64,000 nt of DNA, from positions 62,001 through 126,000 of the forward strand of contig NZ_JROM01000041.1 in the NCBI RefSeq assembly GCF_000786655.1. The letters run 5' to 3'. Origin of the DNA: Kocuria marina (GTDB lineage Bacteria > Actinomycetota > Actinomycetes > Actinomycetales > Micrococcaceae). The notes below the pieces were generated by a model. It was not told the DNA's origin. It ran no database searches and saw nothing but the letters and a program-made list of their open reading frames with translations. Positions 36,896 to 45,876 of the stretch are shown here, piece by piece. How positions within the stretch are numbered: the stretch's first letter is position 1; every line of letters starts with the position of its first letter. The position numbers were made by a program, and so were the translations under genes.

Positions 36896-38693
36896 GGCCG
36901 ATGAACCAACGCTGCAACAGGGCGATCCGCGCGGTGAGCTGATCCTCCGAGGCCTGGGCCACGGCCGGGCCGCCGCACTTGGTGCGCAGCTCGTTGTGGA
37001 TCACCCCGTGCGGTGTGCCGGTGCGCGCGGACCACGCGGAGACGTTCTTGGACAGCTGCGAGCGCAGGTCCTTCAGGCGACGGTGGTCAGGCACCGCGGG
37101 GGCCTGGGGCGCGTCGTGACCGCCCTGACCGTTGCGCTGGGCCGAGCGCGACTGCCGCTCCCGCAGCAGGGCCGAGACCTGGTCGGCGTCGAGCAACCCG
37201 GGGATCCCCAGGTACTCGGCCTCCTCCTCCGAACCCACCGCGGCCCCGCCGCCGAAGGCACCGCCGTCGAACAGCACGCCGTGGAAGGACGCGTCCGAGT
37301 CCAGGGCCTGGAAGTTGCCCTGGGCCAGGGACGACGACGCCCTGTCCTCGCGGTTGGCCTCATCCAGCAGGTCGTCGTCCCAGCCGGTCTCCATGTGCTG
37401 GTCGAAGTCCACGACCCCCGGCATGTTCTTGGGCTTGTCCAGCGCGTGGTCCCGCTCCTCCTCCATGGAGTTGGCGAGCGCCATGAGCGTGGGCACCGAG
37501 GGCAGGAACACGGACGCGGTCTCCCCACGCTTGCGGGCGCGCACGAAGCGACCCACCGCCTGGGCGAAGAACAGCGGCGTGGAGGTGGACGTGGCGTACA
37601 CGCCCACGGCCAACCGGGGCACGTCCACGCCCTCGGAGACCATGCGCACCGCGACCATCCAGCGCTTGTCGGATTCGGAGAACTCGTCGATCTTGTTGGA
37701 CGCGGTCTTGTCGTCGGAAAGCACCACGGTGGGCCGCTCCCCCGTGATGGCGTGCAACTGCTCGGCGTAGGCCTTGGCGTCCTGGTGGTCCGTGGCGATC
37801 ACGAGCGCCCCGGCGTCCGGGACGGTGCGCCGCACCTGCGTGAGCCGCTGATCGGCGGCGCGCAGCACGGACGGGATCCACTGCCCGTGCGGGTCCAGGG
37901 CGGTACGCCACGCGTGGGACGTGATGTCCTTGGTGAACCCCTCCCCGAGCTGGGCGGCCATCTCCTCACCGGCCGAGGTCCGCCAGCGCATCTGACCCGA
38001 GTACGCCATGAAGATCACGGGACGCACCACGTGATCGTGCAGGGCGTCCGCGTACCCGTACGTGTAGTCGGCCGTGGACCGGCGGATCCCGTCGCCGTCC
38101 TCGGCATAGCTCACGAACGGGATCGGGGAGGTGTCCGAGCGGAACGGTGTACCGGTGAGCGCGAGCCGACGGGTCGCTGGTTCGAACGCCTCGCGCAGCC
38201 CGTCACCCCAGGACAGGGAGTCGCCGGCGTGGTGGATCTCGTCCATGATCACGAGCGTGCGCCCGGCCTCGGTGCGCGCGCGATGCAGCAGCGGCTTGTT
38301 GGCCACCTGCGCGTACGTCACGGCCGCACCCATGTACCCGCGGCCGTGCTGGCCGTCCGCGTTCTTGAAGTTGGGGTCGATCGCGAGTCCCACCCGCGCG
38401 GCGGCGTCCGCCCACTGGCGCTTGAGGTGCTCGGTGGGGGTCACCACGGTCACGCGCTGGACGGTCCCGGCGTCGTGCAGTTTCTTGGCCACGGTCAACG
38501 CGAAGGTCGTCTTACCCGCGCCGGGGGTCGCCACGGCCATGAAGTCGCGCGGCTGGGCCTGTTCGTAGCGGTGGATCGCCTCCGCCTGCCACGCGCGCAA
38601 CTTGGGCGCGGTCCCCCACGCCGCCCGGTCCGGATAGGCCGGCGGGAGGTCCGCCGCGGCTCCGAAAAGGGACATTTGATCGCTGTCAGACAC
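36888..38693 (-). CDS. DEAD/DEAH-box helicase (superfamily 2)
   Basis: 601 residues. Motif I TPGAGKTTFALTVA, motif II IMDEIHHAG (DEIH), motif III LTGTPFRSD, and the second RecA domain with SEGVDVPRLAVG and QAVGRFVRARK (motif VI). The C-terminal about 180 residues after VDFDQHMETGW have no recognised domain. This is the single-protein form common in actinobacteria; no methylase or nuclease gene accompanies it, so a restriction role is not indicated. GTG 38693 has GGAGAGGAC about 9 nt upstream, and ATG 38675 is possible. Confidence 0.85.
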   Translation of the reverse strand: MSDSDQMSLFGAAADLPPAYPDRAAWGTAPKLRAWQAEAIHRYEQAQPRDFMAVATPGAGKTTFALTVAKKLHDAGTVQRVTVVTPTEHLKRQWADAAARVGLAIDPNFKNADGQHGRGYMGAAVTYAQVANKPLLHRARTEAGRTLVIMDEIHHAGDSLSWGDGLREAFEPATRRLALTGTPFRSDTSPIPFVSYAEDGDGIRRSTADYTYGYADALHDHVVRPVIFMAYSGQMRWRTSAGEEMAAQLGEGFTKDITSHAWRTALDPHGQWIPSVLRAADQRLTQVRRTVPDAGALVIATDHQDAKAYAEQLHAITGERPTVVLSDDKTASNKIDEFSESDKRWMVAVRMVSEGVDVPRLAVGVYATSTSTPLFFAQAVGRFVRARKRGETASVFLPSVPTLMALANSMEEERDHALDKPKNMPGVVDFDQHMETGWDDDLLDEANREDRASSSLAQGNFQALDSDASFHGVLFDGGAFGGGAAVGSEEEAEYLGIPGLLDADQVSALLRERQSRSAQRNGQGGHDAPQAPAVPDHRRLKDLRSQLSKNVSAWSARTGTPHGVIHNELRTKCGGPAVAQASEDQLTARIALLQRWFIGRK

Positions 38694-38818
38694 GTGGTGC
38701 TCGTCCTCTCCGCGCGCTCCTGGGCGCGCATCCACTCCGGTCCCGTCGCACGGGTCGTGGTCGTCTCTGGCACGGGCGACGACGCCGCTCGCGCCCGTTC
38801 CCGACCCCGCACGGCAAA

Positions 38819-38841
38819 GGCGCCCGCTGAGCGCGGGCGCC
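38819..38841 (-). terminator. terminator of DUF3039 gene
   Basis: GGCGCCCGC pairs with GCGGGCGCC around a 5-nt loop and is followed on the minus strand by TTTG. A lone ACGACGCCGC motif lies further on at 38779-38788, inside a weaker hairpin ACGGGCG/CGCCCGT. Confidence 0.8.
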
Positions 38842-38888
38842 GCCGGTGGTCCCGCGCGGGGCGGGACCTCACGAAAAGGGAAGGGTGG

Positions 38889-39230
38889 TCAGTTCTCGGG
38901 CTCGTCCTTGCCGGGACGCAGACCCTGGTAGATCTCCTTGCACTCCGGGCACACCGGGAACTTCTGGGGATCCCGACCAGGGGTCCACACCTTGCCGCAC
39001 AGGGCGATCACGGGTTCGCCGGACAGGGCCGACTCCATGATCTTCTCCTTGCGCACGTAGTGGGCGAACCGCTCGTGATCACCGGGTTCCTGCAGTTGCC
39101 GGGTGTCCTCGCGCTCGATCGTGGAGGTGCCACCCACGGTCTCGGGTTTGGTGCCGAACAGACCGTTGCTGATCACCCGGGAGGAGCGCACGGAAGGACC
39201 CGTGACGTCCTGGGCTTCGGTGAATTCCAT
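38889..39230 (-). CDS. DUF3039 domain-containing protein
   Basis: 113 residues. The conserved block EDTRQLQEPGDHERFAHYV and VRKEKIMESALSGEPVIALCGKVW is followed by a probable zinc-binding arrangement: LCGKVW, then CPECKEIY, with three Cys and nearby His. This family is confined to actinobacteria and has no known function. TACAGT lies 7 nt before ATG 39230. A GTG 9 nt upstream would overlap that box. It lies between the helicase and the ABC exporter genes on the same strand. Confidence 0.85.
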   Translation of the reverse strand: MEFTEAQDVTGPSVRSSRVISNGLFGTKPETVGGTSTIEREDTRQLQEPGDHERFAHYVRKEKIMESALSGEPVIALCGKVWTPGRDPQKFPVCPECKEIYQGLRPGKDEPEN

Positions 39231-39237
39231 GTCCACC

Positions 39238-39243
39238 ACTGTA
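39238..39243 (-). promoter_or_regulatory. -10 box (TACAGT) of DUF3039 gene
   Basis: TACAGT-N7-ATG, leaderless type. Confidence 0.58.
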
Positions 39244-39263
39244 CCCCGAGCCCCGGCCCCGGC

Positions 39264-40994
39264 TCACCGGTAGGCCGCCACCTCCTGAAGCAGTTCGGGT
39301 CCGCGCGCGTCCAACCACTTACCACCCATGCGCACACCGATCCACAGCAGGACCAGGCCCTCCACGATGCCCACCACGAGCGCCAACCAGCCCCACAGAG
39401 CGGCCCCCGTGACGAGGTACACGATCAACAGGATGCCGGCCGGCAGCGCGAGCAGCGCCATCAGACCCATGATGACGAACTGGACCACCAGGTTCAGGAT
39501 GGTGAACCCCTGGGGTGTCTTCATGGGGGACGCACCCGGGGGCGGTGTGGGGTACGTGTACCGGGCGGAGACGACCGAGACCACACCGGCGCCACCCAGC
39601 AGGATGCCCGCGCACACGCCCACCATGGCGGGCAGGGCGTCCCAGCGCTGCACGCCCACGAGCCAGAGCACGATCGAGAGCAGCACCAGCGGTACGGCCA
39701 CGATGAGCATCGCGACCACGCGACCCAGCCGGTCCGCCCGGCCGGAGACCGGTGCCAGCACGTGGAGGCTGAACGCGGTGTTGTCGTAGGAGACGTCCGC
39801 GGAGATCGCGTACGCCATCAACAGCGACACGAAGAGGGGCAATGCCCACAGGCTGAATCCCGAATCCCCCGCGATGAACCAGAAGGCCGCCCCGATCGCG
39901 GGGATCATGAGCAGTGATGCCGAATAACGTGGATCCTTGCGCCAGTAGGTGAGACAGCGTGCGGCCACGGCACCCCACTGGTTCGCGGGGAACCGGTCGA
40001 ACAGGCCGACGCCCTCCTGTGCACGGGACGTGGCGCGGGCGGCGCCACCGGCGGCGTCGCCGAGGGCGCGGCGCAGACCTGCTCGCGTGGCGACCACGAG
40101 CACGACCAATGTGACCAGGGAGATCGCGATCCGGGCGAGGGCCGCGAGCCAGTGACCCGACGCGACGTCGCCGGGGACCGCCCAGATCGCACCGAGGGGC
40201 GTCCACGCGAGGACACCCGCCCACGTGGGGAGCATCTGCCACACCTGGCCCAGGCCGGTCGCGAACAAGGAGATGAGGGGCCCCAACAGCACCACGAGCA
40301 CGAGCACGACCATGGAGATGATCTCGTTCGTGCGCCGCCCCTTGGCGAAGTTCGCGCCCAGGGCCGTGACGCAGCGCGAGCCCACGAAGGCGAGCAGGGC
40401 GCCGATGATCGCGCACGGGATCGCCGCGACGAGCGCCGTCGTGGAACCACGCCACGAGAACAGCCAGCCGAGCAGGGCGATCACGGTCAGCACCCCCGGG
40501 ATGCCGATGACGGCGCCCACGACCTGTCCGGCCACCAGGCCCGTGGTGCTCAGGGGGAACAGTGCGAGCCGGGACGGGTCCAGCGTGGAATCGGCCTTGG
40601 AGGAGACCAGCGGTACGAGCCACCAGCCCATGAGCAGCAGCGAGCCCACCAGGACCGACGCGATGATCACGGTCTCGAGGGCCTCACTCCCGAGGGCGAA
40701 CAACGCGGTGAGCGCCATCCCCACGATGAACAGGGCGTAGAGACCGCCCAGGATCGTGCCCACCAGGATCCACGTGCTACGCGTGAGGGTGTTGATCAGG
40801 ATCCGCCACTTCAGCCCGGCCAGTCGGCGGGCTTCCTCGAACGGCCCGATGTTGCGCGTGACGGGTTCGCCACTGCCGTGCGAGGGGCGCACGGAGGCGG
40901 GGACGGCGGCGTCGGGCGCGACGTCCTGCCCCGGCACGTCCCCGGGTGCCGTGTCGAGGTGGCGGGACGCCGGGGATTCGTGCGGGTCGTTCAC
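39264..40994 (-). CDS. ABC-2 type exporter permease
   Basis: 576 residues. A cytosolic N-terminus of about 55 polar residues precedes about 12-13 hydrophobic segments in two halves, joined by a soluble loop (about 310-340, RAQEGVGLFDRFPANQWGAVAARCL). It belongs to the large ABC-2 permease type that pairs with a single ATPase. The GTG start overlaps the ATPase stop (GTGA). Function: export of an unknown substrate, possibly a lipid, peptide or drug. Start choice rests on the overlap. Confidence 0.8.
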   Translation of the reverse strand: MNDPHESPASRHLDTAPGDVPGQDVAPDAAVPASVRPSHGSGEPVTRNIGPFEEARRLAGLKWRILINTLTRSTWILVGTILGGLYALFIVGMALTALFALGSEALETVIIASVLVGSLLLMGWWLVPLVSSKADSTLDPSRLALFPLSTTGLVAGQVVGAVIGIPGVLTVIALLGWLFSWRGSTTALVAAIPCAIIGALLAFVGSRCVTALGANFAKGRRTNEIISMVVLVLVVLLGPLISLFATGLGQVWQMLPTWAGVLAWTPLGAIWAVPGDVASGHWLAALARIAISLVTLVVLVVATRAGLRRALGDAAGGAARATSRAQEGVGLFDRFPANQWGAVAARCLTYWRKDPRYSASLLMIPAIGAAFWFIAGDSGFSLWALPLFVSLLMAYAISADVSYDNTAFSLHVLAPVSGRADRLGRVVAMLIVAVPLVLLSIVLWLVGVQRWDALPAMVGVCAGILLGGAGVVSVVSARYTYPTPPPGASPMKTPQGFTILNLVVQFVIMGLMALLALPAGILLIVYLVTGAALWGWLALVVGIVEGLVLLWIGVRMGGKWLDARGPELLQEVAAYR

Positions 40995-42028
40995 TCGGGA
41001 CGCAGCCACTGCAACCCCTCCCCCGCTTCGGTGCGCCCACCCACGAAGGACACGAACCGGTCCTCGAGGGACATGCCGGCGCACACCTCGTCCATGGTCC
41101 CCTGGGCCAGCACACGGCCCTGGTCCATCACGGCCACGTGATCGCACATGCGCTGCACGAGGTCCATCACGTGGCTCGAGACCACCACGGTGCCGCCGGA
41201 GTTGGTGTACTGGTGCAGCAGGGAGCGGATGTTCGCCGCGGAGACCGGGTCCACCGACTCGAAGGGCTCGTCCAGCACGAGCAGGCTCGGAGCGTGGATC
41301 ATGGCCGCGGCCAGGGCGATCTTCTTGGTCATGCCCGCGGAGTAGTCCTGCACCTGGCGCCCCGCGGCGTCCTGCAGGTCCATGGCCACGATGAGGTCCT
41401 CGGTGCGCTGCGCCACGAGGTCGCGGTCCATCCCGCGCAGCAGACCCGAGTAGGTCACGAGCTGGCGTCCCGTGAGCCGGTCGAATAGGTGGGCGCCGTC
41501 CGGCAGCACGCCCATGCGCCGCTTGGCGGTCACGGGATCGCGCCACACGTCCAAGAGCTCGTCGCGGCTGCCGCCGCCCACGAGCACCGAACCCGCCGAG
41601 GGACGCAGCAACCCCGTGGCCATGGACAGCGTGGTCGTCTTGCCGGCACCGTTGCGCCCCACGAGGCCGTAGAACGATCCCCGCGGTACCGTGAGGTTCA
41701 CGTGATCCGCGGCCGGTCGGCCGGACTGGCCGTAGAACTTGGTGAGGTCCCGCACCGCGAGCGCGGTCGTCCCCGTGCCGGAGTGCTGCGCGGCGTCGCG
41801 AGGCGCGTGCTGCGCGGTGGCATGGGGCGCCGCGTGCTGGGGTGCACTACCCGGGGCGCGGTGAGAGGTCGCATAGTGGGGAGCACTGTCACCGGGCGCG
41901 GCATACTGGGGCGTCGCGTGCCGGGGTGTTCCCTGCTGCTCGGTCGAGGGGTCGTTCGCCACGGGTCCCCCGGCGCCGGGGGCGGGCTCGCGGCGCGGGG
42001 TCGTGGGTCCGTTCACTGGGCTACTCAT
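40991..42028 (-). CDS. ABC-2 type exporter ATP-binding protein
   Basis: 345 residues. Residues 1-88 are an unusual low-complexity leader rich in Pro, Ala, His, Gln and Thr with a loose His-containing repeat (QHAAPHATAQHAP). The ATPase follows: Walker A GLVGRNGAGKTTT, Q-loop, signature DYSAGMTKKIALAAAM (Ala in place of the usual Gly of YSGGM), Walker B LLVLDEPFESVD and switch His in VVSSHVMD. It powers the permease encoded next. TACGTT lies 6 nt before ATG 42028. Confidence 0.92.
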   Translation of the reverse strand: MSSPVNGPTTPRREPAPGAGGPVANDPSTEQQGTPRHATPQYAAPGDSAPHYATSHRAPGSAPQHAAPHATAQHAPRDAAQHSGTGTTALAVRDLTKFYGQSGRPAADHVNLTVPRGSFYGLVGRNGAGKTTTLSMATGLLRPSAGSVLVGGGSRDELLDVWRDPVTAKRRMGVLPDGAHLFDRLTGRQLVTYSGLLRGMDRDLVAQRTEDLIVAMDLQDAAGRQVQDYSAGMTKKIALAAAMIHAPSLLVLDEPFESVDPVSAANIRSLLHQYTNSGGTVVVSSHVMDLVQRMCDHVAVMDQGRVLAQGTMDEVCAGMSLEDRFVSFVGGRTEAGEGLQWLRPE

Positions 42029-42034
42029 GTCACC

Positions 42035-42040
42035 AACGTA
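42035..42040 (-). promoter_or_regulatory. -10 box (TACGTT) of ABC exporter operon
   Basis: TACGTT-N6-ATG, leaderless type. Confidence 0.6.
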
Positions 42041-42225
42041 CTGAGTGACCCGCGTGACATGGCGGATTCACCGGACCTTGGCACTGTCGACCCGAGGATC
42101 CCGCCAACCCTTCACCGGATCCTCTGAACGACGCCCGTCCGGGGACGCCCGGGGCCGCGCGTCGCCGCACGGCCCACCCGCCCGAACCGGTCGACCTCAG
42201 CCGCGGCCCGGGAATCCGCCGCGCC

Positions 42226-43185
42226 CTAGAAGAGCGCCCGCATCAACTGGGCGCGCGCGGCCACCACGCGGGGATCCTCCGCGCCGACGACGTCGAAGAG
42301 GTCCACGAGGCGCGCCCGCGCGGCGTCCTTGTCGTCCCCGGCCGTGGTGCGCACGAGGTTGAGCAGGCGCCGGAACGCGTCCTCCACGTGCCCACCGGAC
42401 AGGTCCAGGTCCGCGACGTCCAGAGCGGCCTGCACGTTCGTGGGATCAGCGGCCGCGGCTTCCCGCACGGCGGTCGCGTCCATCGCGCTCACGCGCTGCA
42501 AGAGGTGCACCTGGGCGAGCGCGAGCTTGGCGTCGTGGTCACCGGGGTTCTCCGCGAGCGCCTTGTTGTAACTGGCCTCCGCGCCGGCCAGGTCCCCGGC
42601 CTCGAGTTTGTCCAGGGCCTCCTGGTGCAGCGGGGGCAGGGGCTTGGGCTCGTTCGCCGCGACCGGTTCGGCCGTCCCCGTGACACCGTTCTGCTGCGCG
42701 AGGCTCACGAGCTCGGTCAGCAGCTCACGCAATTGCTGTTCCGGGACCGTGGAGTTCACGAGCGGCACCACGCGCCCACCGAGCAATGCGAGCACGGTGG
42801 GAACGGTCTGCGCCTGGAACGCCTGCGCGATCTGCGGTTCCGCGGCGGCGTCCACGGTCCCCAGCATGAGGCGACCCTGGAACTCGTCCACGACCCGCGC
42901 GACCACCTCCACGAACGTCTCCGACTCCGGGCTCTGGGGCGCGTGCAGCACCACGACCACGGGGTACGTCGCGGAGGCCTCGGCGTAGCGCTGGAAGTTC
43001 GCGGTGGTCAGCTCCACGCGGTAGCTACCGGCGCCCGCGGACGACGCCGCGGCGTCGTCGTTCGGCGCGCCCGTCCGGGCACCGCCCGACGCGCCGAGAT
43101 CCACGGCACCGCGCACGGACGCGGGAACCGCTTGCTCGTCCCGTGGGGGCTGCTGGCCCGGGGTGGAACGGGGGAATTCGCTCAT
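42226..43185 (-). CDS. CnoX-like thioredoxin/tetratricopeptide protein
   Basis: 319 residues. A flexible N-terminus (about 1-55) is followed by a thioredoxin-like domain (about 58-155) in which the CXXC site is replaced by SPES (VVVLHAPQSPESETFVEVV), so it cannot do dithiol exchange. The cis-Pro (TVPTVLALLGGR) is kept. Residues about 190-319 form TPR-like helices (LDKLEAGDLAGAEASYNKALAENPGDHDAKLALAQ). This matches the tetratricopeptide co-chaperone family (YbbN/CnoX). AAGGAGG lies 6 nt before ATG 43185. Confidence 0.86.
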   Translation of the reverse strand: MSEFPRSTPGQQPPRDEQAVPASVRGAVDLGASGGARTGAPNDDAAASSAGAGSYRVELTTANFQRYAEASATYPVVVVLHAPQSPESETFVEVVARVVDEFQGRLMLGTVDAAAEPQIAQAFQAQTVPTVLALLGGRVVPLVNSTVPEQQLRELLTELVSLAQQNGVTGTAEPVAANEPKPLPPLHQEALDKLEAGDLAGAEASYNKALAENPGDHDAKLALAQVHLLQRVSAMDATAVREAAAADPTNVQAALDVADLDLSGGHVEDAFRRLLNLVRTTAGDDKDAARARLVDLFDVVGAEDPRVVAARAQLMRALF

Positions 43186-43323
43186 GGGAACCTCCTTCGA
43201 CGGCGAGTCCGCGACATGGGACGCGGACTCGATCGTGCGCCCTGCTCCCGGGCACACGGACGGGTGTCTTTTGCTCCCATTATGTGCACCGGGAACGCTG
43301 GAAGTCCTGGCGGCCCGGCGTTG

Positions 43324-43329
43324 TACGCT
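43324..43329 (+). promoter_or_regulatory. -10 box (TACGCT) of AI-2E-type gene
   Basis: TACGCT-N6-GTG, leaderless type. Confidence 0.6.
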
Positions 43330-43335
43330 TCCGGC

Positions 43336-44517
43336 GTGAGCACATCCCCAGGAGCGCAGGGTCGGCCCCCCGCGCGTTTCCGTCCGACCCGCCACCGCTT
43401 CGAGGTGCCGCCCGAACCCGCTGCGGGTGACGAGCCCGCGCGGCGTGCGCCGTGGGACCACCCCGTGAACACCCGGACGCATCCCATCCAGACGGGCTTC
43501 CTGCTCACCGTGGGCGTGGGGATCGCCCTGCTGGGCTACTACGTGCTGACCAACGTGGGCGGACTCGTGGGGTGGATCGTCACGGCCGCGTTCATCTGTC
43601 TGGGGCTGGATCCCCTGGTCCGCCGGCTCGAGACCAAGGGGTTGCCCCGCGCGCTGGCCGCCGGGGTGGTGATCCTGGCCCTGGCCCTGGTGATCACCGC
43701 GTTCATCATGGTCGTGGTCCCCCGCATGATCGAGCAGGCCCAGCAACTCGTGGCCCGCGCCCCCGAGCTCGTGACCGAGTTCATGAACTCCGAGTTGTTC
43801 CACGGCCTGGACGACCGCTTCGAGATCGCCGCGTCCGTGCAACACACCACCGGGGCCTTCCAGGAACGCCTCGCCACGGACGAGAACCTGCTGGGCGGGA
43901 TGTTCGGCTCGGTCGTGAGCGTGAGCGGCGTGGTGATCAACGCGGTGACCGGGACGCTCATCGTCATGGCGCTGAGCCTGTACTTCCTCTTCTCGCTGCC
44001 CACGATCAAGGCCTGGTGCTACCGCCTGGCCCCCGCGAGCAAGCGCGCCCGGGTCAAGCACCTGGGCGATCAGATGACCAACGGCGTGGGCAACTACGTC
44101 ATGGGTCAGGCGTGCGTGGCACTGCTCAACGCGCTCGTCGCGTTCATCCTCATGAACGTCACGGGGGTCCCCTACGCCACACTGCTGGTCCTGTTCGTCG
44201 CGCTGCTCGCGTTCATCCCCCTGGTGGGTGGCGTGCTCGCCGGCATCCTCGTGACGCTCATGGCCACGCTCGGCGGGTGGGACACCGCGATCCCGTACGC
44301 CCTGTGCTACTTCGCGTACCTCCAACTCGAGGCCTACGTGTTCTCACCCCGGATCATGGCCCGCGCGGTGGCCGTCCCCGGCGCGGTCGCGGTGATCGCG
44401 GTGGCGGCCGGCGGTGCGCTGTGGGGCATCCTCGGTGCGCTCATCGCCATCCCCACCGCGGCCGCGGGACTGCTGCTGGTGCGCGAGGTCTTCGTCCCGC
44501 GCCAGGACGCGCGCTGA
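43336..44517 (+). CDS. AI-2E family transporter
   Basis: 393 residues. About 45 polar N-terminal residues are followed by about eight membrane segments, with the family's large loop after segment 3 (about 120-195) and the conserved LDPLVRRLETKGLPRALA, GQACVALLNALVAFI, ALLAFIPLVGGVLAGI and LQLEAYVFSPRIMARAVAVPG. Members are predicted exporters, and the link to autoinducer-2 (E. coli TqsA) does not predict the substrate here. GTG 43336 is fixed by TACGCT 6 nt upstream. The gene is divergent from the CnoX-like gene. Confidence 0.86.
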   Translation: MSTSPGAQGRPPARFRPTRHRFEVPPEPAAGDEPARRAPWDHPVNTRTHPIQTGFLLTVGVGIALLGYYVLTNVGGLVGWIVTAAFICLGLDPLVRRLETKGLPRALAAGVVILALALVITAFIMVVVPRMIEQAQQLVARAPELVTEFMNSELFHGLDDRFEIAASVQHTTGAFQERLATDENLLGGMFGSVVSVSGVVINAVTGTLIVMALSLYFLFSLPTIKAWCYRLAPASKRARVKHLGDQMTNGVGNYVMGQACVALLNALVAFILMNVTGVPYATLLVLFVALLAFIPLVGGVLAGILVTLMATLGGWDTAIPYALCYFAYLQLEAYVFSPRIMARAVAVPGAVAVIAVAAGGALWGILGALIAIPTAAAGLLLVREVFVPRQDAR

Positions 44518-44518
44518 C

Positions 44519-44559
44519 GGCGACGACGCCGCTGTACCCCGCCGCGCGGCGTCGTCGCC
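44519..44559 (+). terminator. hairpin after AI-2E-type gene, ACGACGCCGC arms
   Basis: A perfect 14-bp stem (44519-44532 with 44546-44559). Both arms contain the recurring motif ACGACGCCGC/GCGGCGTCGT. It begins 2 nt after the stop codon. Confidence 0.85.
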
Positions 44560-44598
44560 CGTGGACCCGGGCGTGTGAGCCGGGGGCGGCCGGACCGC

Positions 44599-44604
44599 TA
44601 GGCT
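44599..44604 (+). promoter_or_regulatory. -10 box (TAGGCT) of nucS
   Basis: TAGGCT-N6-GTG, leaderless type. Same box and spacing as pncB. Confidence 0.62.
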
Positions 44605-44610
44605 GTCCTG

Positions 44611-45306
44611 GTGCGTTTAGTGATTGCAGACTGCTCGGTCCGGTACGAAGGGCGCTTGAACGCGCACCTGCCCCTGGCTCGCCGGCTCATCATGCTCAAG
44701 GCGGACGGCTCGGTGCTGATCCACTCCGACGGCGGGTCCTACAAACCGCTGAACTGGATGAGTCCCCCCGCCACGATGCACGTGCGCGAGCCCTCCGACG
44801 AGCTCGCCGCGGACGGTGTGAGCGAGGTGTGGGAGGTCCAGGCGGGCAAGTCCGACGACCGGCTGATCATCCACATCATGACCGTCCACTCCCAGCTCAC
44901 CCACGAGCTCGGCACGGACCCCGGCCTGGTCAAGGACGGCGTGGAGGCCGATCTGCAGCGACTGCTCGCGGAACAGATCACCCTGCTCGGGGACGGTTTC
45001 TCCCTGGTGCGTCGCGAATACCCAACGAGCATCGGCCCCGTGGACATCCTCGCGCGGGACGCCGGCGGGGCCACGGTGGCCGTGGAACTCAAGCGCCGCG
45101 GTGACATCGACGGGGTGGAACAGCTGACCCGCTACCTCGAACTGCTCAACCGCGATCCCCTGTTGAGCCCCGTGCGAGGCGTCTACGCCGCCCAGCAGAT
45201 CAAACCGCAGGCCCGTGTCCTCGCGCGCGACCGCGGCATCGAGTGCCTGACCCTGGACTACGACGAGATGCGCGGCAACGTGGACACCCAGTCCCGCCTC
45301 TTCTGA
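44611..45306 (+). CDS. nucS: mismatch-specific endonuclease NucS/EndoMS
   Basis: 231 residues. It cleaves both strands at mismatches, replacing MutS/MutL in most actinobacteria. The N-terminal beta domain ([37 protein letters not shown]) is followed by the PD-(D/E)XK nuclease core: Asp in GPVDILARD, then [17 protein letters not shown]. The C-terminus ends in QSRLF, the expected sliding-clamp-binding peptide. GTG 44611 is set by the -10 box, with no Shine-Dalgarno. Confidence 0.95.
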   Translation: MRLVIADCSVRYEGRLNAHLPLARRLIMLKADGSVLIHSDGGSYKPLNWMSPPATMHVREPSDELAADGVSEVWEVQAGKSDDRLIIHIMTVHSQLTHELGTDPGLVKDGVEADLQRLLAEQITLLGDGFSLVRREYPTSIGPVDILARDAGGATVAVELKRRGDIDGVEQLTRYLELLNRDPLLSPVRGVYAAQQIKPQARVLARDRGIECLTLDYDEMRGNVDTQSRLF

Positions 45307-45598
45307 TCAGCCCCTTATGCCGGAACCCGTCTGCGGATAGCGTGGGAGGAAACCGGTCATATTCTCGGACCTCGTAGTAAGCCGCCTGATGACGATTGAC
45401 CCCGGGGCGGCAGTGTGTGATGCTTGAGGTGTTCTCGCATCATGTTTGACATGCTCGCAGGAATGGTAGCGAGCGTGAAGTTCTGACTGGCGCTGTGGCA
45501 CAACATCTCGTGAGCCGCATCCACAGCCTTCTCGCGGTACCGGTTCAGGTGCACAATCGTGTGCACGCACTACATACTCCAGAAGGAGATGCCCCATT
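45307..45598 (+). promoter_or_regulatory. cold-shock gene upstream region
   Basis: 292 nt without a supported gene, with local GC lower than around it. TTGACA (45446-45451) is followed after 15 nt by TAGCGA, a possible but short-spaced promoter. GCTCGC and GCGAGC (45453-45475 region) can form a hairpin in it. AGAAGGAG just before the cold-shock ATG is the ribosome-binding site. A long 5' UTR is usual for cold-shock genes, and the start of transcription cannot be fixed here. Confidence 0.4.
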
Positions 45599-45802
45599 AT
45601 GACTCAGGGCACCGTTAAGTGGTTCAACGCAGAGAAGGGCTTCGGCTTCATCACGCCGGACGACGCTGATGGCGACGTCTTCGTGCACTACAGCGAAATC
45701 CAGTCGGGCGGCTTCCGCACCCTCGAAGAGAACCAGCGCGTCGAGTTCGAGATCGGTCAGGGCCAGAAGGGCCCGCAGGCCACCGGCGTGACCGTCATCT
45801 GA
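45599..45802 (+). CDS. cspA: cold-shock protein (CspA family)
   Basis: 67 residues, a single OB-fold. RNA-binding motifs RNP1 (KGFGFITP) and RNP2 (DVFVHYSEI) are both intact. It is a nucleic-acid chaperone that melts RNA structure, acting in the cytoplasm. Many members are constitutive, so cold induction is not certain. AAGGAG is 10 nt before the ATG. A strong terminator follows. Confidence 0.95.
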   Translation: MTQGTVKWFNAEKGFGFITPDDADGDVFVHYSEIQSGGFRTLEENQRVEFEIGQGQKGPQATGVTVI

Positions 45803-45815
45803 CAGTCCCCGGACG

Positions 45816-45850
45816 AAACCCCCGTCACCTTCCGAGGTGGCGGGGGTTTT
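45816..45850 (+). terminator. terminator of cspA
   Basis: AAACCCCCG pairs with CGGGGGTTT, continued by CACCT/AGGTG around loop TCCG, and followed by T residues (TTTT at 45847-45850). It could also end murA transcripts from the other side. Confidence 0.9.
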
Positions 45851-45876
45851 CTCATGCCCGTGGCCGGCGGGGGCGG

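Noticed and set aside
36888-38693. Helicase as part of a restriction or phage-defence system
   Set aside because: No methylase, nuclease, McrB/C-like or other defence gene is next to it. Neighbours are pncA and DUF3039, ordinary chromosomal genes.
36996-39917. Open frame of 973 codons on the plus strand
   Set aside because: It runs opposite to the helicase, DUF3039 and ABC permease genes, has Gly/Arg/His-rich composition and no domain. It is an antisense shadow caused by high GC at third codon positions. The same holds for long plus-strand frames at 316-2388, 6823-8943 and 49244-51904.
43336-44517. Quorum-sensing AI-2 exporter
   Set aside because: The family name is historical. No luxS or lsr gene is in the window and most members have other or unknown substrates.
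45357-45566. Possible 69-residue gene antisense to the cold-shock leader
   Set aside because: No family resemblance, no ribosome-binding site, and it lies in what is probably the cold-shock 5' UTR.
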